This document shows, one piece after another, positions 56,442 through 64,000 of a DNA stretch of 64,000 nucleotides. The position numbers were made by a program, and so were the translations under genes. Origin of the DNA: Galerina marginata (taxonomy: Eukaryota > Basidiomycota > Agaricomycetes > Agaricales > Galerinaceae); the NCBI GenBank assembly GCA_023014335.1, contig JAECYW010000002.1, positions 1,860,001-1,924,000 of the forward strand. Direction: 5' to 3'. The notes below the pieces were generated by a model. That model had not been told where the DNA came from, ran no database searches, and saw only the letters and a list, made by a program, of their open reading frames with translations. Each line of letters opens with the position of its first letter. Position 1 is the first letter of the stretch.

Positions 56442-57747
56442 TCACAGTAACATGGAACGGAGTGTGGCTATTGCAACAATGAAAAATAGAATGCTCCAAC
56501 AACCTGTTTGCTTATTAGTCGTTTCTTCAAGTTGATGCAGTAGCGCCCCTTGACTGGTCCATTCTTTGACGATGTTTGGGATGCCGGCATTATCCTTTAT
56601 CGGTTGGGCAGACCAAGGTTCGCAGAATAAGAAATGTGCTGCCTCTTCCTGTCGGGTTTGCTGAATGTTACCTTTGGAAAGTGCGGCAGGAGCACGCCGG
56701 TCAGGGAGGAGAAAACAAAAACACCGGTAACGAAGCTTCATCGATCCGTTCAAGGCTTTGAGCCACACCGCGTCGATGCGTAGTAGGTCTGGAGCACAAG
56801 CGATAATTACTGTATGGAAAAAGACAGCAGTCAGGCGGCCTGAACAAATGATATCATGATGGCATGTTTCCCTACTCGTCATCAAGCGTATGTCTATTCC
56901 TCTCTTTATGAGGAATCGAAGAGCCCAAATTTCATGCTCCTGCTCTGAGATTGACTTGAGACACAATACCATAACCAAAGGGAATTAAAAAACGAACCTA
57001 TTGCATGCGGAAATATGGCAACGATAGACCTCTCTTTCCCCGTGGTGTAATAGCAAATGAGATCCTCGATGTACTTAATGGTGGATGAATAGCCGGTTTG
57101 AGTCAAACCTGATCAGGAGCAGCATTAATGCTATCTTTGAACGTTAACAAAAGGAAATCAAGGCTCACCAGGCAAATCTATGACAGTCATTTCACTCGAG
57201 AGGTACTCAGGGCAGTTCATGTCAACAAAGATTACCCCTCGTGAGTGAGACGACGACATCAAGATATTGAAATGCTCCCGGTCAACAGACCCTTCACTCA
57301 TGGAGAGTATCTTCGACAGCTTTTGACCAGGCGAAAAGGCAAGAAGCTCTGCCTTCCTGACAAGAGATTGAAGTTCATGGGGAGTCGTGATTGGATTTTG
57401 ATCGTTCAAGAATATGCGGCGGCTACCCAGTGTGAATTTCTTAGACGAAAATAGAGAAGAGTTCAAGTAGGCCACCGATACTTCAGCTGACCATATGGCA
57501 CTGGATGGGCGGAAGTGCCATTCTATGGGACAAGTTGTACTTGTGCCTGAAGAAACCTAACATTCTCCAAATTCAAATGACAAGCAACATGAAGAATTAA
57601 ATTTTACTCACTCCTGAAATACGAGATACCAGTGTTGATTTTCCTTTGGACACCCAAGTTAGAGGATCGCACTGAGTTGCAGGTATGCTTACCAGTGCCT
57701 TTAGCTCCAACAAGGACGACTCGCGTACGTGGATGTAGGGAGTTCAT
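56442..57747 (-). CDS. Dynamin-like GTPase (divergent, C-terminally short)
   Basis: Exons 57747-57693, 57643-57608, 57546-57169, 57108-56998 and one starting at 56944 join in frame. G1 is VVLVGAKGTGKSTL, split by an intron, then ISGVSTSTTCPIEWHF, SSAIWSAEVSVAYL and LQSLVRKAELLAFSPG. An intact G3, VIDLPGLTQTG, is split by an intron in the same place as in the copy at 41.5 kb. Then come YIEDLICYYTTGKERSIVAI, APDLLRIDAVWLKALNG and CFCFLLPDRRAPAALSKGNI. No TKxD (G4) motif is visible: the position reads MTIIIAC, or MTSRETC if unspliced. Dynamins normally continue with stalk and GED regions, but here the frame ends soon after the GTPase region, so it may be a short form or a truncated relic. Confidence 0.6.
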
Positions 57748-58795
57748 ATACGAATCCGGGATAGTCGAATATGACGAAGAACGCTGCCTTTATACACGAT
57801 GTATGAATAGCAGAACCGTTGTCATTATTATTAGGGGACAAGCCCAAGTCACGGAGATTCCAAAATTTGGCATTGCGTAATGACATGATATTGTGACGGA
57901 GTACAATGACTTACACAATGAAAATAGTATAAGGAAGCCTTATTCCAAATTGAAAGGATTACTGGGCAATTTCAGTTCCTTTCTTCCAGATTCGCGGATG
58001 AATGGTTCGAAGACGGTTCATGCGTCCTGGCATGGCGACACGCACGAGGCTGACAAATATTCCAAAAATGGAGTACCACGAACTTTGAACCGCGTATATC
58101 CATAAGCTGATTTCCGTCATTAGACTGCTTCCACTACCGACATTCCAGTCGTAGTTTACCGTGACCAATCTACGCCTCTGAATGATTCCTTCCGGCCTCG
58201 TCCCCAGGTGCTACATCACCCAACAGAAACAGCAAGGAGGGACCAGACCATACCGTCACGCAACAGATCTTTTGGGAACAAATGGGACGGACATAGTCTC
58301 CTTCGACATCGGGTTTCCGAAAGGCAGCATATGAAGATCCTATGGTGGACTTTCCTCATAATCACATATATGCCGACCTGTCAACGATCCCGGTGTACAG
58401 GCTCGCTGTCAGCCTTGACGTGGGCGGTCGTCAATGTGGAGAAGATCGACTTAGACAAGGAGAATATGACAGATGATAGTTCGGGGTGTGCATAACATCC
58501 TGGCGTCGGATGCCAGTATCTAGTGTCGTAACGTAACCATTCCTGCCGTATTCATCCAACTCTTACTTCATCCTGACGCTCAACGTCATGGCACAAGGGA
58601 AACCTCAATTAGCAATCTCTTGTGAACGTCAACGGCAAATCTATAGGTGTTGTAATCCTCGTTGTATCTTGCTTTGTTCAGCTTGGTAGATAAAGGTCGA
58701 TAGTTTGACTCTGGAGGACAATCCAATCCTCTCTCTTCACATATACAAATCTCGCTCCTCGTTAAACCACCTCGAAATCTCAAGACCTTAGCTAC
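57748..58795. other. No confident gene; a tail-like minus-strand frame near 58.6-58.9 kb
   Basis: The minus frame at 58858-58586 ends with LNKARYNEDYNTYRFAVDVH and is similar to the tail at 2.3 kb, but it overlaps the first exon of the WD40 gene and lacks 5' support. A hydrophobic minus frame lies at 58168-57959. The rest holds nothing recognisable. Confidence 0.3.
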
Positions 58796-60655
58796 ATGGT
58801 TCGGCTTCTCTCCTTTATTCCTTTTTCTAAACCTTCTCGCAAGGTGAGTGTTCATCAACTACGAAGTTTTGGCTCATTTTACGCACACATATCCTAGGTA
58901 GCTGAGCTGCCCGTTTTGAGTCGCCAAATTTCTACCAAGAATTCGCATCGCCTTAACTGCCTTAAAGTGAATGGAACTGGCCTCCTAGCTGCCGGAAGTA
59001 TGCACTCGTTCTGTTTCCATGTGTCCCCTCCCTGACCAGCTGTAGACGAGGACGGAGTGATCGCCATTTTCAACCTTCTGTTAGCCGTTGATGGTCCTCA
59101 ACAAGTTCGCCTTCTTGGCTTTGAAGCTGGAGGGGTGTCAGATTTGTTCTGGATCAACAACGAAACTTTTGTCGTCGGCACAACAAGAGGTTGGCTGGTG
59201 GTTTACTCGATGAACAACGAAGCGGTAAGAAGATACCCAACTATTCTTATTTCAAAGTCCTCATCGCAAATTCCAGTCTCGGTTTTCAGAAATGTCCCAT
59301 GTTAAAGCCCATGGCGACGGTGTATCTCATATTTCCGTGGAGGGCATTGACTATTGCCCAGAAACTCGAATCTTGGTGTCGGTTGGAGAAGGCGTTGGTT
59401 CCATTAAATTATGGAATTATTCACCTGATGAAGGTGAGTATAGTACTTCATTTGGAAACAATTTTCCTCATTGAAGACATAGGGCTACTTTCTCCTCGGG
59501 CGATTCTCCCGGAAACTACAGCATACCGATTGCCTAGGTTTGTTCGCTTCACTGACAGTGGATCGAAAATCATGGTTGGCTATCTTCAAAATGCATTGGT
59601 GTAGGTATCCATAGTATTTTTACAATCATATACTTATTATTGTTCTAGGCAAACGTTCTGCCTGCAACCCTGGACACTCGTTGAAGAGCATATTTTAGGA
59701 AACGACAATGACGCCAATGAACGCAGCCACCTGTAAGTCGCCAAAATCGAGTTCACCGTACCATTGTATCATTACCCTTGTAGTGGTAATGCTGCCTTGT
59801 TAGAAGCTTCAGGACGTTTGGTCGTTTTCAACCTAACACATGGCCTCGACATCTATGACACGTCTACGTTCATGCGAAGGCTTTCGGGGACACATCCCGT
59901 CGATGAGAAATGTAACCAAGGCCTTGCTATTCTGCGAGGAGGTTCCTATCTTGCATCTGCGGCTAGACAGGGGGATATACATATTTTCCAAGCCCATGAT
60001 GCCTCGTTGACACTTAAACTGAAGATTCCAGGTACGTCCTACTTATTGAACAACCTTATACGCGGATCTCAACACTAAGCTACAGGGAGAGGACACCAAA
60101 TTGACGCCATACATGTAAGTCTGGTCTGACTGTGCTCCGAATGACTAATGCCTTTAATCAGGCCTCGAAATGCGGTAGTCGTGAGTTCCTGGTCGCATCA
60201 TCATGCGTAGAAGGACAGTCAAGCGTGTTGACTGTTTGGTGTCATGAGGTATGTCGAGTTCCACAGCATGTTCGCAGCAATAACTGACTTCGTTCCAGGG
60301 TTTCAATCAAATTGGCACTAGACAAAACGCAGAGTCTGAGCATTCCACGTTTCGACTTGTGGTCCTTTGCATTGTCATTTCTCTTGCGAGCCACTTCATG
60401 GCATCTCTTTCCCCATTTTTTCAACAGGATATCTGGTCGAGGTTCACCTATGATAAGCCAGCTCACTCACCCCAGCAAGCCCTCGATCTATCGGGTTCTA
60501 GTGTGATGCATGAAACATCTGGCAAGGGCTTGAATCAGCAGGGGCTTGGTCCTCGAATTCCTTCAGCACTCGTCGCCGATCCTCCATCGGGCGTAGTTAA
60601 GAAAAGACGCGCCAGCAGGGAGAGCAAAAGTTCCATGGATCTTATCGTTCTTTAG
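58796..60655 (+). CDS. WD40-repeat protein with C-terminal membrane segment, 468 aa
   Basis: Ten exons, 58796-58843, 58898-58997, 59046-59224, 59277-59433, 59483-59600, 59649-59732, 59784-60031, 60086-60114, 60162-60248 and 60299-60655, all in phase. WD40 blades are visible: HRLNCLKVNGTGLLAAGNED, AGGVSDLFWINNETFVVGTT, VKAHGDGVSHISVEGIDYCP then SIKLWNYSPDEG, FTDSGSKIMVGYLQNALV, CNQGLAILRGGSYLASAARQ and LVASSC...SVLTVWCHE. After the blades, LVVLCIVISLASHFMASLSP is a good single membrane span, followed by a cytosolic-type basic tail (VVKKRRASRESKSSMD). WD40 proteins usually scaffold complexes, and a membrane-tethered version would be unusual. No lesion was found. Confidence 0.88.
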
Positions 60656-61430
60656 AGTAGCCAACTAATGTTTACTTATAATTATACACCAAAAAAGCAG
60701 GATGTTGACCATTCATATCTCGTCGAGATCTCCACCTAAAATCACGATTCAAGTTGTCCTGGAATCAGGATGACAATTTCTATATCACCTAAAAATACCA
60801 AGCTCAGAATAGTACTTTTAAAAAAATGAGTCTGGTGCATTCCAGTTTGACCGGCACAAATTTGCTCGGTTCTCGAGGAGACAAACTTCAAATACTACAA
60901 AATTCTACAGAGAAGCTATTGGATAGCATGGTTTTAAAATGTACCAGAAGGAATTTCTCGAAATTGTGCGGTTGTGCCCAAACCCGAATCACGGATATCG
61001 CAATCTGGCTAGTAGAGACTAGCTGGACAGCGCAATAATGTAAAGCTGAAAGCCAAAACACAATATCAGTCGGAGCTCGAAAACCAACTCCCGCGATTGT
61101 AATTAAGCTTTTATCGACCACAATCGACCATCGTCATCGAATTTATTCGCGTCAACAACGGGTCGAAGGTTTGTCCTCACATACAATAATCGCTCACGTC
61201 AACTTGACATGTGTCATTGCCGTTGGGATGCCTCCCGTTACTGGTCCTGTCTGAACGAAACATCTTGTCAGCCTCACAGTCAAAAACTTCCTCCAGGTAA
61301 GTTCCACGACGCGGTGGCGCTGATCGACGCTCCTCTTGCATTTTCATTCAGGACCAATCCTTCGAAAACAATAAAACATTTCTACTGAGCTAAGGTATAA
61401 ATATCCCCCCAAACCGAGTTAACTCTCAAA
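60656..61430. other. Intergenic, nothing recognised
   Basis: Contains short frames only. The right end, with a TATAAA-like ATAAATA at about 61395, lies close upstream of the next ATG. Confidence 0.4.
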
Positions 61431-62088
61431 ATGCCTAAGGTTTCTGACTCTATTTCTCTCAGGCGCTCAGACCGAGCCATGAAAAGACACTCGCTCCTGC
61501 TTGCAGCCACTCGCCCTCGCAGAGCCAGAACAATGGGATCGGTTCAAGGATTCGTCCCAACTCCAACGCTGGTGAATACAATCAAGACTGCGACGAATAT
61601 ACCACATCCCATTACCCATCCACCGACCCATTCACCGCTTTTGACACCTTGCCCAATACCTACTCTGTCACCACCACCGTCAAAACCAAAACCAAAAGCT
61701 TCTCAACTATATAATGCAAACCTTCAAGTTGTTTTAGAATGGACCACGGATGATTATGGGCTAGTTCAGGTATTATTAAGTCTTTGCTTAGTGCCTCCAC
61801 ACTCTTACAGAGCCATAGGAAACCATCCATAATCTTGCAAAACAGCACCTAGACCTATCTTTAGCCCTTGCCAAGCAAGACGACACCAAGAAGAAATTGG
61901 TTTTAGAATTGGTATGTGTCTCTAATTTTGTTGCGATTTTTGTCTAATTGTTGAAAAACAAGGCATGTTCAGAGCGTCCGGTGCTCATGCAATACAAGAA
62001 CCACTGGGTGACCTCGGAATTCCTCCGCCGATTTTTGAAGAATGCGTCCTCGCGAGTCAGGAGCAAAAGCAGCAAGGTGGGGGAATGA
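61431..62088 (+). CDS. Uncharacterised small basic protein, 185 aa
   Basis: Exons 61431-61769, 61819-61911 and 61963-62088, phase 0 throughout. The N-terminus is basic (MPKVSDSISLRRSDRAMKRH), then a Pro/Thr-rich linker, a helical stretch (ETIHNLAKQHLDLSLALAKQ, DDTKKKLVLEL) and a C-terminal segment VLMQYKNHWVTSEFLRRFLK ending in a Ser/Lys/Arg tail. The W-x-x-x-E-F-L-x-x-FLKN end resembles that of a multicopy mushroom family that I think also includes the broken gene at 43640-44407. Clean splice sites and no lesions. Function unknown. Confidence 0.72.
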
Positions 62089-62654
62089 TCAAGCCATGAA
62101 GGAAGGAATTATTCATATTACTGGGGAGGTGCGGGAATGACGGTCTGTCGGTTCCTAGAAATGCGTCTAACTATTGTCCAGATCTAAGCGGCCGCGGTAC
62201 AGTTATCTTAACGGTTCAAACCATATCCTGGCGAGTGCTTGGCTTCGTGTACCCAAAACTCTGTCTGTCCTTTTATGACCGACAACAAGCCCAATAAATA
62301 GAACTCATAATTTGATCAGATATGATAATTCCTCCCGCTGCTAGGATGAAGCTCTTACAAGCGACAAGATGTGCTGGTTGAGCTTGAACCCTGCCAAAAT
62401 TTGGCAGAGGATGTCCTCAGTCGGACTCGAAAATTATCATCAATCTAATGATGGGTAGGCCAGCTTCCAAAATTAACAGCTCAAAGCCCTATTTACATGT
62501 CCACTTAAACCTTTTCCTACAACTTTTGGCCGCAAGTGAACGATTATGCCTGAGCAGGGTGAGAGCTACCTCTTCGAAACGGGCTGATCTATTGGTTATT
62601 CGTACTTGTTCACAAACTATATACTTAGAAGGACTGCCAGACCAGCCTTGATTG
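62089..62654. other. Intergenic, nothing recognised
   Basis: Region between two converging genes. One short plus-strand frame has no support. Confidence 0.45.
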
Positions 62655-63980
62655 TCAGAGAGGAGCAGGTGTTTGCTGCTGAAGTCCTCCGTCGAGGAGG
62701 AGGGTTTCCGTAATATACCTGAAACAGAAGATTAGTATATGATTTTGAGACAAATATAAGACAGACTGTTTCCATTCAGCACCGGCAAGATCACCACCAA
62801 ATTTCGTCAATTTTTCCGAGAGGAATTTGTCGAAACGATACCAGAAGCTATTTTCCTTTGAGACACGGCCACGACGTGTGATGGTCTCCGGTTCCTCAGA
62901 AACTTCAGTTCGCTGACGCTTTCTCCCATGGGGCAAATCAGTTTCATTCAAGTCAGTTGATGGTGACTCCATCCGTAAGCAATTGATGTTTTCCCGTGCA
63001 AATCGACGCTACCCGTCTGGAGTCAGAATTTGAAAAAGGGAAATAAGAAAGCACTTACGAGAAGGGCGACTCGCGCAGTAAACTCGGCAGGAGCATTGGG
63101 TAGATTGACTTCCATCTTGTATTTTCGATAGAGAAACTGCACCGTCTCAGCCAGTGACGTTGGCCTGTTATCAATGCTATGCAAGATCTACAGGTGATGT
63201 GAGGAGCGTTAAGGTATTCCCAATTGGCGCTAACGCACATGCACCCGATACTGATTCTTTATGCTCCTGCACTGGCTGCCAACCTCCTTCTTGACAACAT
63301 TAGCACGGTCAGGTTTGTCAAAAACATCGCTAAAGCCATATCTTTCCCCATTCAACCTGAGCTCTTCCTACATCGCGTGTTAGTGCCGTCCCGTACATTG
63401 GCATAATATCCTTACCTTCACTGACGTGTCCAGCGTCTCATAAGAGGTGATAGTAGCGCTGGATACAAAATTTTTTGTAACAGCTATCAAATTAGTCTAG
63501 AGAAACACCTGAGATGTTTCCAATGGGAGACGGAATTAATGACCTACTTTCTGGCCAGGCGATAACTCCCATTTGGTAAGGATGACTCTCACATCCTTCA
63601 GCACTGACTCCGTTCCATCACCTTTCCTCACCATAGTGTCTATTGTAGTATTTAGCTTGAATATCTCGTTCTTCATTTCGAACATCTCGTTCCTCATTTG
63701 GAACAATTGGGCCTGCGCAGTGACTCGAAGTAGCAGGTCTCCCGGGGAAACATTTGAACCAAACTGTTGTCACAGAATAAGAAAAGCAGTGCAGAGAGTA
63801 GGTGTAAACATTTACACGGAGTGCTTCATGTAATTCATGCCTCTGCTCTGCGGGGAGGCGGTATCGGTCACCGATGCCATCAACGAATTGGGGAAGGGTC
63901 GACAAAGAAAGATCAATTTGTCGGTCAAGGAAATTACTAGGATGTGGAAGGTTCAGAGAGGATGTCGACGCAAAGGACAT
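62655..63980 (-). CDS. Uncharacterised Agaricomycete-type protein, 341 aa
   Basis: Seven exons, 63980-63816, 63763-63548, 63496-63416, 63367-63239, 63187-63059, 63008-62767 and 62718-62655, all in frame. Landmarks: LNLPHPSNFLDRQIDLSLST, a coiled coil AQLFQMRNEMFEMKNEIFKL, EELRLNGERYGFSDVFDKPD, SIKNQYRVHILHSIDN, an acidic/basic linker DLPHGRKRQRTEVSEEPETI with a likely nuclear signal, RGRVSKENSFWYRFDKFLSE and DLAGAEWKQYITETLLLDGG. The RGRV-K-x-FW segment is one I recall as recurrent in mushroom hypothetical proteins. The ATG lies 21 bp from the window edge, so earlier exons cannot be excluded. Confidence 0.82.
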
Positions 63981-64000
63981 GCTGTTACTGACTGGACGAG

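Noticed and set aside
57632..57880. Plus-strand frame of 82 codons
   Set aside because: It is antisense to the P-loop exons of the dynamin-like gene.
58586..58858. Minus-strand 90-codon frame as a separate gene
   Set aside because: It overlaps exon 1 of the well-supported WD40 gene and has no upstream exon. It is kept only as a similarity observation with 2.3 kb.
1..64000. tRNA, rRNA, CRISPR or bacterial-type operons
   Set aside because: No cloverleaf-like B-box context, rRNA segment or regularly spaced direct repeat with unique spacers was seen. The repeats here are eukaryotic minisatellites and transposon pieces.

Overview
The window looks like a repeat-rich, gene-sparse stretch of a mushroom-forming basidiomycete (Agaricomycetes). 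Evidence: protein-coding genes split by many ~45-70 bp GT-AG introns, with a few GC-AG ones; genes on both strands with no operons; and families typical of that lineage, namely a Tnp2-type CACTA transposase, hAT relics, a RecQ-like helicase relic, dynamin-like GTPases, coiled-coil F-box proteins, a MYND finger protein, a PAS-domain protein and several multicopy uncharacterised families. Exon structures were worked out by hand from splice sites and frame continuity. No RNA gene, CRISPR array or bacterial-type signal was seen.

Layout. 0-14 kb: a TEA/ATTS transcription factor running off the left edge, an F-box protein with an unusual N-terminal extension, a decayed RecQ-like helicase, a PAS-domain gene and a MYND gene. 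14-24 kb: a 76-bp minisatellite, a divergent pair of paralogous small proteins sharing a bidirectional promoter, a decayed hAT transposase and an intact five-exon gene of unknown function. 24-34 kb: an uncharacterised gene, a poorly resolved stretch, then an intact five-exon CACTA Tnp2 transposase (1154 codons) divergent from a small gene. 34-40 kb: a second array that shares its core motif with the 14-kb minisatellite, a 736-aa uncharacterised gene with a 10-nt microexon, and a coiled-coil F-box gene. 40-58 kb: a graveyard holding a dynamin-like GTPase with a broken splice donor, a second CACTA relic, relics of an M3 metallopeptidase, a P-type cation ATPase and a Cys-cluster protein, plus three better preserved genes (48.2-48.8 kb, 49.5-51.6 kb and a second dynamin-like GTPase at 56.4-57.7 kb). 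58-64 kb: three clean, apparently intact genes (a WD40 protein with a C-terminal membrane segment and two members of uncharacterised families).

How it fits together. This is not a pathway cluster. It is best read as accessory DNA shaped by transposons, local duplication and decay. The most notable signals are (i) the divergent paralog pair at 16.8-19.6 kb with matching intron phases, (ii) an 18-bp motif that forms tandem arrays at two sites 20 kb apart, (iii) a dispersed ~280-bp repeat whose end carries an almost invariant 18-20-mer, (iv) two dynamin-like GTPases with shared intron positions, one with a GT-to-GA donor change, and (v) the intact CACTA transposase next to relics of a different CACTA lineage.
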